Positions 47,225-59,349 of a DNA stretch of 64,000 nucleotides are shown piece after piece. The notes below the pieces were generated by a model, which saw nothing but the letters and a program-made list of their open reading frames with translations, had not been told where the DNA came from and did not search any database. This DNA is from Microplitis mediator (lineage: Eukaryota; Arthropoda; Insecta; Hymenoptera; Braconidae), in contig NC_079977.1 in the NCBI RefSeq assembly GCF_029852145.1, forward strand, positions 22,322,781 through 22,386,780. Direction: 5' to 3'. The stretch's first letter is position 1. Every line of letters begins with the position of its first letter. Both the position numbers and the translations under genes were made by a program.

Positions 47225-47490
47225 CGCTTGGGCCATTTTCTAGTCCAGACTCTTGGCTAACCAAAACCCTCCCATGAGTTGAAAAAATATTAATTACCTC
47301 CGGAGCTACAACCTCCAAAAGTTCCTCTTTTTTAGTTATAAATAAATTGATCGATCCTCAGCCGCGGCTTTCATTCAAATGCTTATAATTCTAAAACTAC
47401 TTGATAGTTTTACAATTAACCGACGCCATTTTGTAGTGCAGATTCTTGGGTAACCAAAACACTCCGATGAGTCGAAAAAATAATAATAAA
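47225..47490 (+). repeat. Two forward units of the CCCTCCCATGAG family
   Basis: CCAAAACCCTCCCATGAG near 47273 and a diverged copy near 47466 (193 bp apart), separated by the complement of the GCATTTGAATGAAAGCCGCG segment. Confidence 0.85.
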
Positions 47491-47494
47491 GTTT

Positions 47495-48145
47495 GCAGTA
47501 AAAAATTAATTAAAAAAGTAAAAGTTTTGTTATCAGAATAAAGTTGAGATAATAATTAAGAATTATTATACTTTTTGTTCAAGATCTTGTAATTTTTTTT
47601 TTTTCATTTTATTTTGTACCCTAAACTACAAGACTATCTCTCTCCCTATCTCTCGATTACATTTCAAAGACAATGTTATTTACGACTGTCTAGGGAATAT
47701 AAATTGCACAATCAGAAATTAGATTTTTCCCTTCTTGGTTCTCTCAATCCGACAATCCGGTCTAACTAATTATCTTTTATTAACTCGTATTTACTACTTA
47801 ATACATTTACTTTTTTAGTTAAACAGTAAAAATAAATTGCACATTTTTTTTTTTAGCAAAATATAAAAAAATGAGATAAATTGTGATAAGATATTAAGTA
47901 TTCTTTATAGTTAAGTGTCTTGTCGCGTGAAATCGAATTTTGTAAAAAAAAAAAAAAACATAGAGCGAAAACTAGTTTAAAATTATATTTTATGATAGCT
48001 ATTCGTTTGGAGCATTAAATTGCTCTGTGTTAGCTAGGAAATAGGTTACGAAGAAAATAAAAATTTTTTTTTACCTCATTAATTTTATATTTTTTTATCT
48101 CAGACATAATAAAATATAAAATTACTTGTACCATTAAATTTGTGA
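47495..48145. other. AT-rich non-coding sequence
   Basis: No gene or repeat-family member is supported. Confidence 0.45.
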
Positions 48146-48147
48146 TT

Positions 48148-48557
48148 AAATTTCCGCTAGTTTGAGTACCCACATCGATATATTTGCTTTGCATTAAAAA
48201 TACTAATTATTCAGTACACATAAAAATTACTTCGTGTGCATTTTACCCAAACCCAGGCTTGTGGGTACTCATTCCACGTGAAATTACACCAGTAACTCAA
48301 GAATAAATTTTATTTGTCTCTAAAAATTTTATCACTCATAATTAAAATTCTGCTCGTGTGTGAATTTTTCGCAGTAGCGTCTAAATTAAAAACAAATTTT
48401 ACTACTGAATTTCTGACAAAATTTCCGCTAGTTTGAGTACCCACATCGATATATTTGCTTTGCATTAAAAATACTAATTATTCAGTACACACAAAAATTA
48501 CTTCGTGTGCATGTAACCCAAACTAATGCTTGTGGGTATTCAAACCACGCAGAATAA
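48148..48557 (-). repeat. Pair of nearly identical hairpin elements
   Basis: Hairpins at 48148-48285 and 48419-48557, offset 271 bp, share the phrase GAGTACCCACATCGATATATTTGC and the same loop (AAAATACTAATTATTCAGTACAC), so the duplication is recent. The ends differ: ATTCCACGTG in the first and AAACCACGCAG in the second. Confidence 0.92.
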
Positions 48558-48559
48558 CA

Positions 48560-48968
48560 TCCGTAACTCATACCCACTAATAATTTGTCCCCGAAAAAAT
48601 TTCTAAATTCCAGGCATTAAAAAATCGAGTTTAAAATAATATTTCATAACAATTTGTCTCGTGAAAAATATTAGTATTAATAACAGTCACTAAAAATATT
48701 TAAAAAAATAATATAAGAATGTTATCCACTTGACTTAAACTGTTTAGACAAGCTTTAGTCCCGCATATCTTAAACACGCTGTCTATCATCAATTGCCTGA
48801 CGTCTATTTCTACATCTCTCTTTTTTTTACTCTCAACTCTTGACTCTCCACTTGTGTATTTAAATAACAAGAGTCTTCAATCAATTACTACCGTAATATA
48901 AAAATCAAATTTTTATGTTCAACGTTAAAATATTGTTTACTATATTTTTTTACCTCGTCATTGTTTTC

Positions 48969-48999
<31 letters not shown>

Positions 49000-49108
49000 C
49001 CTGTCTACTAATTAACTGAGAGTGCAATTGACATCAGAAAATAAATAACTAGTTACCACCCTGGGGTCTCGTGATTGGCGTATTTATTCTATGCCTCTTT
49101 TTTTTCAC
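48560..49108. other. Non-coding sequence with a T homopolymer run
   Basis: A run of about 28 T lies at 48971-48999. No gene is supported. Confidence 0.5.
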
Positions 49109-49136
49109 ACTCACCTGTAACATAAAAAAAATTAAA
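49109..49136 (-). promoter_or_regulatory. Candidate recursive splice site (ratchet point) 3
   Basis: Minus strand: taattttttttatGTTACAG directly followed by GTGAGT, junction between 49114 and 49115. It lies about 9.3 kb upstream, in minus-strand sense, of site 2. Confidence 0.5.
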
Positions 49137-49249
49137 ACATTATTTTATTTATTAAAATTATTATTATTTATTAAATTTAAATACAAAAAAAAATTCAATT
49201 TTTACTTTTACGTCTAGAACTTAAAGACTAATTTTTATTTTTTTATTCC

Positions 49250-49520
49250 GCTGCCGCCATTATTTAATCCAGATTCTTGGCTAACCAAAAACCTCCCATG
49301 AGTTCAAAAAATATTAATTTCCTCTGGAGGTACGTCCTCCCAAAAATTTCTCCTCGGCCAGAAAATTGACTTGTCCTCGCATTTTTTATTCAAATGCCGA
49401 TAATTCAAAAACTACTTAATACTTTTACAATTAACCGGTACCATTTACTAGTTCAGATTCTTGGGTAACCAAAACCCTCCCATGAGTTGAAAAAATATTA
49501 ACCCCTTCCGAAGATATGGT
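49250..49520 (+). repeat. Two forward units of the CCCTCCCATGAG family
   Basis: CTAACCAAAAACCTCCCATGAG near 49299 and AACCAAAACCCTCCCATGAG near 49481, 182 bp apart. Confidence 0.85.
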
Positions 49521-49524
49521 GTTA

Positions 49525-50100
49525 GAAATTTCTAAATTTTGAAAATCGTAAAATTAACTGAATGATTGAATGCTCAATTATTTATTATTATTTATATCCA
49601 GTAAATTTATTACTTTAGAAAGGAAGAAACGCAGATAAAAGTAATAATTTATATCTATATAAATAAAAAAATATAAGTAATCACGTAGAGAATATAACGA
49701 TAATTTATCACGAGCGAGCTGAAGAAATTCCGGGCAGAAATCGTGATAGCCATGGAAATCCCAACTCTAGTACTGAAACTTGATCTGGTCCCTTACCTAA
49801 ATATATATAGATGTATATATATATATATATATAGCTGAAGTAATCCCTAGGCAATCGATCCGACTGTTAACAGGGCTAACTGCCGCCACGACCCGGTATC
49901 CGACTCTCCCACGAGAAATTATTGAGAAGAGTCAACTTTATTTATACTAGCTATTTTTTTATCTTATTTATTGTCTTCGTTATAAGGCTTAGACATTAAG
50001 AAACTCTAAATTAATTCTCTAGTCATTATTTCGGTAATTGAGTTCACCAAGTCGCCGAATAATTAAAAAATCCGCCTTTTTATCTCGTAATGGAAATTTA
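49525..50100. other. Non-coding sequence
   Basis: AT-rich with (TA)-rich tracts near 49800-49832. 49850-49930 is more balanced. A TTTAG|GTAAGG on the minus strand near 49780 lacks a pyrimidine tract. Confidence 0.4.
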
Positions 50101-50104
50101 TGAG

Positions 50105-50885
50105 TCTAGATTTTATTTTTTTAAGTAAATTTGACCTTGGAGGTTATAAAGGAGACTTGGATCTATCGAAAATATATGAAAAGTTTTTTTGTGGGGGAAT
50201 TAGGTCAAGAGTTATGAGATATTTAAGTCGGTGTGATATTTGCTCCTTAAAATCTTCTTATTGGGAATGAAAAATTTTTTAGGTTAAAATCGTTATTTGA
50301 AAGTTATCGGGCAGACTTTTGTCCTTCGGAAATTTTGATGACATTTTTCTGAGGGGCAATTAGGAGTTATGAGAAATTTCATTATTGTGTGATATTTGTT
50401 AAAAAATTATAATTAGCATTCGGAGCTCAGGGATGACTTAAATTGGGTCTAGATAATTAATCAGAGCTCGAAATTGATTTAAAAAATTTTTGAAAAACCG
50501 CGGGAATTTTTAAAAGTGAAATTATTGAAATCGTCAGCCGCTGGCCGATTTTTGTACTTAATTGCATATTTAAATATGACCAAAATTTGTCTTACAAAAA
50601 TAGTTGTCTGTAGGCTAGAGATCAGACTCTGGCATTTCCAAAACACACCCTAAAGTTTATTTTGGGGTAATTTGGTCCCAAGTTATTGGTTCCGATCTCA
50701 AAAAGTATGATCTGGTCTATAATTACCCATAACTCGGTACCTAATTACCGTAGGAACTTTTTTAAGGGCTCAAATTAAAGCTTAAGAATTCCCCTAACTC
50801 TCCAGGACCTCAGAAATTCCAAAAAAAATTTTATCAAATTTTTCCAGAGCTCCAAAGTCAAAAATAAAATTTTTATGGACTAAAA
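50105..50885 (+). repeat. Dispersed repeat family B, long copy
   Basis: The long 5' extension (AATTAGGTCAAGAGTTATGAGA..) is followed by the core from about 50620 (TCAGACTCTGGCATTTCC, GGTAATTTGGTCCCAAG, AACTCGGTACCTAATTACCG, AGGGCTCAAATTAAAGC). It is the inverted counterpart of 34880-35690. Confidence 0.88.
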
Positions 50886-50889
50886 TTCT

Positions 50890-51605
50890 ATAATTTATAA
50901 CATTGCTCATAATTTTTGTACTTATGACCATATGTGACATAAATACCCCAATCTCGCTCTCACATATATTTTAAAATGAAAAGTAAACCGACATATCGCG
51001 ATCGTCACACCATTAGCTAAATTACACAGATGAGTATCAATTCTACACGCATAATGTGACAAATGAATAGCCCGTTCATCCAAACAAACGTTAACATCCA
51101 TTCAACGCCAAATGCTATATAATATATATACATATACATATATATGAGTAGAAATAGCTTATGTCCCTTGATTCAGCAATATGACCATCATACCACCGAT
51201 CGAGCTTACTGAAGCTTAACTTTGCGATCCTCCATGATTCCATTGCCTATTCTAGCCCTCTAGCGTTTCAACCCCAAATTATTTACAATCCCCACTAAAT
51301 TATTTTGCTTTATATATATAGATATATATCACAATGAATTTAATTTATAATAATTAATGTTAAAATAAAATGAACCAACGTTTTGTTGAATTCCCGGTAA
51401 ATTATTTCGGAATTTATAGAACCGTATTTTGTGTGTCGAGTTTTTTTCGAGTGTTCATTATATGCCTGCAATTAAAAGGATTTTCGGGGCTGCTGGAAAA
51501 TGGGAAATGAATGAAATTTAAAATATTTGAGGTAAATTAATGTGATGATGCAGAGGCTGCGGAATATGAATTTATATATAACTGAAATATTATCGCAGGA
51601 TAAAA
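50890..51605. other. Spacer between opposed family B copies
   Basis: 51050-51260 is balanced single-copy sequence; the rest is AT-rich. No gene is supported. Confidence 0.4.
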
Positions 51606-51609
51606 TATA

Positions 51610-52175
51610 AATATGGAAATTGAAGCTAAGAGTCTGTAGTAGAGGGTAAAAAAGTTTGAATCCATTTAGAGATGGCGTTAGTGAGCCAGAGGGGGTAATA
51701 TGGCCGCAAGAAATCGCGGAAATTTCGTATTTTGACTTTGAAGCTCTGGAAAAATTTGATAAAATTTTTTTTTGAAATTTCTGAGCTCTTGGAAAGTTAG
51801 AGGATTTCCTAAGCTTTGATTTGAGCCCTTAAAAAAGTCTCTACGGTAATTAGGTACCGAGTTATGGCTAATTATAGACCAGATCATACTTTCTGACATC
51901 GGAACCAATAACTTGGGTCCAAATTACCCCAGAATAAACTTTAGGGTGTGTTTTGGAAATGCCAGAGTCTGATCTCTAGCCTAGTGATAACGATTTTTGT
52001 AAAAAAAAATTTGGTCATACTTAAATATGCAATCAAGTAAAAAATTTTCTAGCAAATATCACACAGTAACAAAATTGCTCATAACTCCTGACCTAATTAC
52101 CCCACAGTAAAATGTCACATGCATTTTTGAAAGAGCGAAGACCGCTGACCAACTTCCCCCAACCCTCCGGCCCCT
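51610..52175 (-). repeat. Dispersed repeat family B, long copy (empty site for the palindrome)
   Basis: It contains GAGATGGCGTTAGTGAGCC and GGGGGTAATATGG, the uninterrupted version of the site into which the 18.56 kb palindrome inserted. Closely similar to 22205-22800. A minus frame (51678-51908) is a by-product also seen in the 22.3 kb copy. Confidence 0.9.
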
Positions 52176-52179
52176 AAAA

Positions 52180-52935
52180 AATTTTTTCAATCTACCCCCA
52201 ATCGAACTTGATCTCGATAACTATCGAGATCTTGTGATTTATCTGGAGCTACAATAGAGTTATAGATCTGGGGTAAGATCAAGGGTATCTTCCATCGTCG
52301 TAAATTAAATAAATCACCTCGCCTGGGAAAGTAAATTTTTTTATCATCATAAATATTTATAAAAATAAAATTATTTTGAAAATTAACTTTGTCCAATTTA
52401 CAATTTTTACCGTAGAGTGAACGAGCGAGAATTAAAAAATAAAAATAAACCAATGGGTTCTCTGACATTTTAACTATAGTTATACAAACAAATAACAATA
52501 CTAGTAAATAAAATAGCTGCAGTAGAGAGAGTGAGAGCATGAGAGAAAGAGAGAGGGAATAGTATTCCCAAGGTGACAATATAACCACTCGAAATGTGTT
52601 TCTGTCTATGGCTCGGCGAATCCACCCCTGAATAAAGCAGGATTCAAACGCTGGCTGATAGCGTTGCTTTGACATCACATCCCATTCCATCCCCTAACCG
52701 AACCAACCAAAGGGACTACTTCGCTCCCGCAGTTGCTAGAGGGGACGCTCTGATAATTTCGGATGCCAAAAAAATTAAATCTCCATTTAATCCTACGGGA
52801 GCTCCGGAATCGCTCGATAAACTTGCTTCAGTTTACTTTTTTTTATTTTGGCACACTACCGCACACATAAATGACTCCTGGGTCATACACATTTTTTTAA
52901 AACAAATTTATCATATTTATTTTCTTACAAAACGT
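52180..52935. other. Single-copy sequence with GA-rich tract
   Basis: (GA)-rich sequence lies near 52523-52560. 52600-52880 is balanced; frames at 52187-52690 minus and 52669-52950 plus have no recognised domain and no splice support. Confidence 0.35.
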
Positions 52936-52936
52936 G

Positions 52937-53073
52937 GAATTCTGAGTTAAATGAGTACCCGCAAGCCTGGATTCTGTCATACTTGAATTTCGATGTTTTG
53001 GAATACCTATTTTCATATATTTTGGGTCATTGAACAGAAAGTAGTGACGTGGGTACTCAAACTTCAGGAAATT
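52937..53073 (+). repeat. Single hairpin element
   Basis: It starts GAATTCTGAGTTAAATGAGTACC and ends GACGTGGGTACTCAAACTTC. No second hairpin follows at the usual offset, so this copy appears reduced. Confidence 0.82.
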
Positions 53074-53079
53074 GTCTCT

Positions 53080-53550
53080 ACAATCCGACCCTGGGCTCAG
53101 TTATATCAAATTATTGCACAATTTCTTAAAATAACTGCTCTAGATTTAACACTTTTATCGAAATCGAAAGAAAATATTTTTGCTGAAATATTTAGCAGAT
53201 TCTGGTATTAATTTTTATTAAAGAAAAATATATCATTGAGGTTTTTATTTGTTATTAGTAAGGGTGTTGTGTAAGTTAAGCTTTAAATTGTAATAAATAT
53301 AGTGAAGGACGAATTTCATCCTTTTAATTCAGTCCCCCAATAGTTGAATAGACGAGGGGAGTTTTCATCTTTTGTTACTTTTATCGAATGACAATTAGGT
53401 AGCTCCGTTTGTAATCTATATCATTGAATGGGCTTATAAGCTGGCAAACTTTTCAGCAGTTCAAAGAGAGGAGGCTTTGCCACAATAGCGACATATGTAC
53501 GTTTATAATTGTGGTCTGCTGTCACTATACTTATTTTTACTGCTTTCGGG
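53080..53550. other. Non-coding sequence
   Basis: No supported feature between the hairpins. Confidence 0.4.
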
Positions 53551-53553
53551 ATT

Positions 53554-53968
53554 AAATTTCCTGTAGTTTGAGTACCCACAAGCTTACTTTTAAGTTTATA
53601 AACAATTGAGTAATTGTTGCTAACAATTAATTAACAATTTAAATGGACAATTATCACTAAGTCTAAATACAGTGATGTGGGTACTCATTCTTCGTGGAAT
53701 TTTGCCCTGTACTCAAATATTCATCTCATTTATTTTTAAAAAATTTTTTTGAGAAAATTCAATTTTAATTTATTTTTTTTTACCCTACAATCATTGCGCA
53801 AAATAATTAGAACCATTCAATTACTGAGAAAATTTCCGGTAGTTTGAATACCCACATCAATATATTTGCTTCACTATTTATTATTCATATTTATATATAT
53901 CATATATATTGAGTAGTGACCATTTTACCCAAATGTAAGCTTGTTGGTACTCATTCTACGCGGAATCT
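53554..53968 (-). repeat. Pair of hairpin elements
   Basis: Hairpins at 53554-53703 (AACAATT-type centre, ends GTGGGTACTCATTCTTCGTGG) and 53830-53968 (TATATA-type centre, ends CTTGTTGGTACTCATTCTACG), offset 276 bp. Confidence 0.88.
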
Positions 53969-53969
53969 T

Positions 53970-54830
53970 ATCCGCAACAAGAATCTGAGAGTAATTTAAA
54001 AAAAAAAAATTCCAGACTCAAATAATAAAAAATCTCAGTTTTAAGAAAAAAATCTTTTTTCTTTCATTAACACTTTCGACCCCAAGTCAGTCACCCCGAA
54101 TACCTTTGACGCTCGATATTGTTCGTGGTCTCCCAGAAGAATTTGCTCGGCGCAAGCTTAGAGGGAGTGAAAAAAAGTGCTAAAAAAAAAAAGAATGAAT
54201 ATTTTCCCCTAGGAAATTCCAATTCTGGGATCGAATTCCATTGAGTTCTAATAGCCGAAAAAAATTTTATAGTTTAAAAATTAAAATATAAAAAAAATTT
54301 ATGGATTTAATTTAATGTAGTTATAAGACAGATAAGTAATGTCTATAGGGATGATTTAGTTGGTATTCGGTGATCCGAAAAAAGGAGCAATAAATAGGAA
54401 GATCCGACGTGACTGAAATACGAAATCGCGTCTTTATTTTATTTTATTCGTTAGTTATTTCCGAGAGAATGAATTTTTTTAGGGGAACCCAAATTTACGT
54501 TGATAAGAAAAAGTTGAAAAAACAGTTGAGATAAAAATAGAAAAAAAATATATATATAAGAATGGTATTTGCTGAGAGACATATAATAGCGAGCGAGGAG
54601 TAATGGCGGTTACGATTGGACGAAATCGGGCGAAAAGCTATCGAGTGAGGGTGAAACTCTGATGGCTTTTGTCTGCAAACGCCCTGAGATAGTTTTTTTT
54701 ACGATTCCTTTGCTATGAATAATAATAACACTTTTTTTTTTTAAATTAATCTTTTCGCTTGAGGTGAAAATACAATGTACTGACCTCAATTAATTTTTTT
54801 AAAATAAATGATTATTGGATTCTTGTAGAG
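53970..54830. other. Single-copy and AT-rich sequence
   Basis: 54070-54180 and 54590-54690 are balanced in composition. No exon with both splice sites was identified. Confidence 0.35.
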
Positions 54831-54834
54831 CGCG

Positions 54835-55243
54835 CAATTCTGCGTACTTTGAGTACCCACAAGCCTAGGTTTTGATAAAAAAGTTCATACTGTAATTTTC
54901 ATATATATAATAATGATATATTTTGCAAGTGCAGCGAATATATTGATGTGGGTACTCAAACTACTGGAAATCGTATTTCTGAACGAGTAGTCATAATTAT
55001 TTTGACTTTAATTTATTTTTGAAAAATAATAAATTTAGAAAAAAATTTTATTTTTGACTAAAATTTTTTTTTTTGACAATAAATATGAGATTCATGTAAT
55101 GCGTGAAATTACACGTGAAAGGAGTACCCACAAGCCTAATTTTTTATCAAAAGATCATACTGTAGTTTATATATATATAATAATGATATATTTTGCAAGT
55201 GCAGCGAATATATTGATGTGGGTACTCAAATTAGAGAAAATTT
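54835..55243 (+). repeat. Pair of hairpin elements
   Basis: Hairpins at 54835-54972 and 55106-55243, offset 271 bp. Both share ATAATAATGATATATTTTGCAAG and GCAGCGAATATATTGATG, so they are recently duplicated. Confidence 0.92.
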
Positions 55244-55249
55244 TGTTGA

Positions 55250-56435
55250 GATTTCAAAAATATTATTAATTTTTAATAAATAAATAACGGAGTAATAATT
55301 TTTGCTCAGTGACACCCAGAGCTGATATTAAACAATGAATAGAAAGAAAAAAAATTTTTTTAATTAAAATAGATTGTAATTTAAATTGTTTTAATGAATA
55401 TTATGATTAAATAAAAACATAAACGTGAGGATAATTTGAAAGTTGGTAGTCGAGCTGGACATTTTGCTTACTCAGTAGCGAGTCCATGTAAAGAATAAAC
55501 AGAGCGCAATAACGTCATAAAAATCCTCGTGTCCGGAGCTTAATCCCTTGAATCGTCGCTTGCTAACGTTCATTAAATTCTAGTGCTACTGTGCTCTCTT
55601 GTTAAATAATTTACAAAACAAAAAAATATAGTGCACATGTAGAAAAAAAATTTAAATTGTAACTGAAATAAAAATAAGAGGATTCATTGTTTCTCATTTC
55701 GCTTTTAAAATTTAATTCAACCTTTTTTTCATTCCTGAGCTTAAAGATCTTTAGAATTTACTTTTTTAAAATATAACCCAAAGTCTAATGAAAATTTTAC
55801 CATCAAATTCAAATTTTAAATTTTCGCGCGAAATTTAAATTTTAAAATTTTCCCGCCAAATTGATAAAAAATTTGAATTCGAATTACTAACCGTCCCGTT
55901 ATATTAAAAACACTTTGGAACATTGAATTTTGTGACCCAGAACACGGGGGGGTCTTGAAAATAAACATGACCGCACTCACCAGGTGCCCTGATCCTAACA
56001 CGAAATTTAAATAGTAAAATACTAAAGGGATTTTAAGTGAAAGGGAATGAACTAATTCATCTATTTGTCAGTAGAATGTTCTATTTGATATTTTCTATCC
56101 GTGATTACAATTATTATTATTATTATGATAATAATTGTTATTGTAACAGAGGCCAATTCATCATGTGATGCGTCAATCATTTTATTGAATGACGTAGTCT
56201 GGATGGATTAGGGTGAGGAGCCAAACAAAAGAGATGTAGTGTGAAAGCCATCATCATGTAGTCGGATGACGGGACATGAGGGTGTTTTTTAAAAATATTG
56301 ATTGGCCTTTTATTTGACCTACTAAATATAAAAGATGATAGAGACGTAAGGGGTTAGCTGACGCTTTTGTTGAAAAATTTTTTATTATGTGAAAGAATGT
56401 GTGAGTCTATATATACATGTATATATAGTGGAATA
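55250..56435. other. Non-coding sequence
   Basis: It includes an ATTATTATTATTATTATGATAATAAT imperfect palindrome near 56110-56140 and AAATTTTCGCGCGAAATTT near 55815. No gene is supported. Confidence 0.4.
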
Positions 56436-56444
56436 GAGGCGTGA

Positions 56445-57560
56445 ATTCCAAGAAAACTGAGGTATTTTATTCAAAAGCCGATAACTCGGGTTCTAATTAT
56501 CGGAATGAGTCATTCAAGGGCTGATTTTTTTCGTCAGAAAATGTACTACAAAAAAGGTCATTATAAATTTTACGATAGTTTCAATAGTTTTCACGGTCCA
56601 CGTCTTCAAAATTACTGAAAAAATTCGGGCGCCTTTTCCAATTATTGGAACAATTTTCAAAACTCGATATCTCGGATTCTAATTATTGGATTGAGATGTT
56701 TAAGGGCTCGTTCTTTTCGTCAGAAAACGTACTACAAAAAAGGTTATAATAAATTTTACTAGATTTTCGATAGTTTTCAAGATATGTTACTTGGAAAATA
56801 CTCAAAAATTTCGGTCGCCTTTTTCAGTTATTGGATCAATTTTCAAAACTCGATATCTCGGATTCTAATTATCGGAATGAGTCATTCAAGGGCTGATTTT
56901 TTTCGTCAGAGAATGTACTACAAAAAAGGTCATTATAAATTTTACGATAATTTTGATAGTTTTCACGGTCCACGTCTTCAAAATTACTGAAAAAATTCGG
57001 GCGCCGTTTCCAATTATTGGAGCAATTTTGAAAACTCGATATCTCGGATTCTAATTATTGGATTGAGATGTTCAAGGGCTCGTTCTTTTCGTCAGAAAAC
57101 GTACTACAAAAAAGGTCATTATAAATTTTACGATAATTTTGATAGTTTTCACGGTCCACGTCTTCAAAATTACTGAAAAAATTCGGGCGCCGTTTCCAAT
57201 TATTGGAGCAATTTTGAAAACTCGATATCTCGGATTCTAATTATTGGATTGAGATGTTCAAGGGCTCGTTCTTTTCGTCAGAAAACGTACTACAAAAAAG
57301 GTCATTATAAATTTTACTAGATTTTCGATAGTTTTCAAGATATGTGACTTGGAAAATACTCAAAAATTTCGGTCGCCTTTTTCAGTTATTGGTCTAATTT
57401 CAAAAACTCGATATCTCAGATTCTAAGTACCGGAAGTACTTCTACTTGCGATAGCTGTTTTATTCAGTGAACGTACTACAAAAAAGGTCATTATGACTTA
57501 GTCGGTTAATTCATTAGTTTTCAAGACACGGTAGTTAAAAGTCAGTAAAAAAAGTTGATA
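56445..57560 (+). repeat. 186-bp tandem array, about six units
   Basis: CTCGATATCTCGGATTCTAATTA recurs at about 56663, 56849, 57035, 57221 and 57407, exactly 186 bp each time, with a diverged first unit near 56478. Each unit also has CGTCAGAAAATGTACTACAAAAAAGG and often TTTCACGGTCCACGTCTTC. An inverted array of the same family lies at 59350-60050. Confidence 0.95.
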
Positions 57561-57564
57561 ATAA

Positions 57565-58265
57565 TTTTTGTTATCTTCTCAAGCAAGCAGACTTCTCTTC
57601 TTGATAGAAACCCAATAGAAGAGCAAAATGTCCAACTTCTCAACTCTATTTTCTCACAATATTTCCACTAAAAAATATCCGTCTTGCCCAGATACTGAGT
57701 AGCGAGTCTGCTGGTAGATAAGGTCGCTCTAGCGTGGCACTTAAAAATCCCATTAAAACGATCGACTCGAGAGCCGTTGGTTGATGGTCTGACAAAAAAC
57801 GACCCTCAACAAGAAATTATTTTTTTATAACAGATAACGGACACTCATAGCCCGGGCTTGAGATTATTAATGAATGCGGGTCTCAGCTAAATTAATTTTA
57901 TATTAAGAAAAATAAATGTTTTATTTATTTTTGGTTAATAAATCTTAAAAACAAACTTTTTAGTTTGTCTAAGTTTATGTTTGCACGAGTATTGGCACGA
58001 GTGGTATTCTCGGTGGATACTTGTATGCATTTCGACGTGCCATGAATTTCCTACGCCAAGATTTAACATAATTTCGTATAGTTAATGCAAGCCGCTTGCC
58101 AAAAAACTCCTTTTCACTATTTCGCCCCTTTCTCTTATATTTCTCCCCTACGTCTTTTGTCCACATAAATTTTTTAAGACCCTGTTTTTATTGATTATTT
58201 TTTTTATTCCCCGATAAAATTTGAATACATTTAAATGAAAAATTGTTTGTTTCACTGGATTACAA
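57565..58265. other. Single-copy sequence between opposed arrays
   Basis: Balanced composition at 57600-57860 and 57960-58160; no exon or domain recognised. Confidence 0.35.
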
Positions 58266-58267
58266 AC

Positions 58268-58554
58268 TAAATTTACGGTAGTTTGAGTACCCACATCACT
58301 ATATTTCGAATGAAAAAATTTCAACTATCATAAATTTATATTTTTCAATTCTACAGTAATAAAAAATTTTTTTCTGTCAAAATCATGTTTTATCTTCAAG
58401 AAAATTCGATTTCCAGTAAAATGAGTACCTACATCACTATATTCAGTTCCCAATGAAAATGAGTTATTTTAGTATATAATAAATATACACATAAAATATA
58501 TAAATATCAACTTTTTAAAACCTAGGCTTGTTGGTACTCATTTTACGCAGAATC
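58268..58554 (-). repeat. Hairpin pair, first member broken
   Basis: A left end GTAGTTTGAGTACCCACATCAC at 58268 lacks its right partner, while a full hairpin follows at 58404-58554 ending CTAGGCTTGTTGGTACTCATT. Confidence 0.8.
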
Positions 58555-58559
58555 GCGTC

Positions 58560-59345
58560 AGCTTTTTCACAACCTCTGTCATTTTAATCTCAAAAATGAT
58601 CACTGTTCTAAATTAAAAAAAAAAAAAACAAAAACATAAATCCGGAATAAAATTTTACCCCTGAGTGCCGTCAGAGCATCGATACGATCCAATCCATCAA
58701 AACCACTCAAAGCACGATGAAAATTTCCTTGAGCAATGCAATCGGAAGCTGTAATATCGCAACGATTACACTGATACCGAGTCCTCGTCTGGGATTTCTA
58801 GTTCACATACACGCATTCATTCCCTTATTTGTCAGCCCTTCCTCTCTATCAACTCAAACCCCAGTCTTTTGTCTCACGATGAATCTACCAGAGAATGTAT
58901 TCAACGATTCGCGGTTACTGCTGCCTATATCGCGCCCTCGTAGTCTCGAATGGCTCCTGGTTGTATGAGCTTCTATACTCTAATAACGACCCACCCTACC
59001 TACTCTATCAGTATTTGTTCACGAAAATTCTTAAAGTTTTGATGATGGTTATGACAGATAATTGAATTCATTAAGGTCTATGGGGAAATTTGATTCTAAT
59101 GCTTCGCTACAACATATATAACTCAGTAGTCTATTCCATTGTGTGGTTGCTCGGGTCTATAGTGGTCTAGTTATACAAGCTATCATTAAAATTACTCTTG
59201 TTATTATTTGTGTTGAAGTTTCTTGGGTAATAGGAGTCCAGAGGCTTCTCATTGGTTCGCTGAATCTTGTGTATAATTATTTATTTATTAACTTTAATGA
59301 TTTCGTGCATTGGGCTTCACTTTGCAGAATTTAGTTGGGGCTTAT
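58560..59345. other. Single-copy sequence
   Basis: 58680-58980 is balanced and open for 83 residues on the plus strand (58717-58968), but the peptide is not recognised and no splice sites frame it. Confidence 0.35.
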
Positions 59346-59349
59346 TTGA

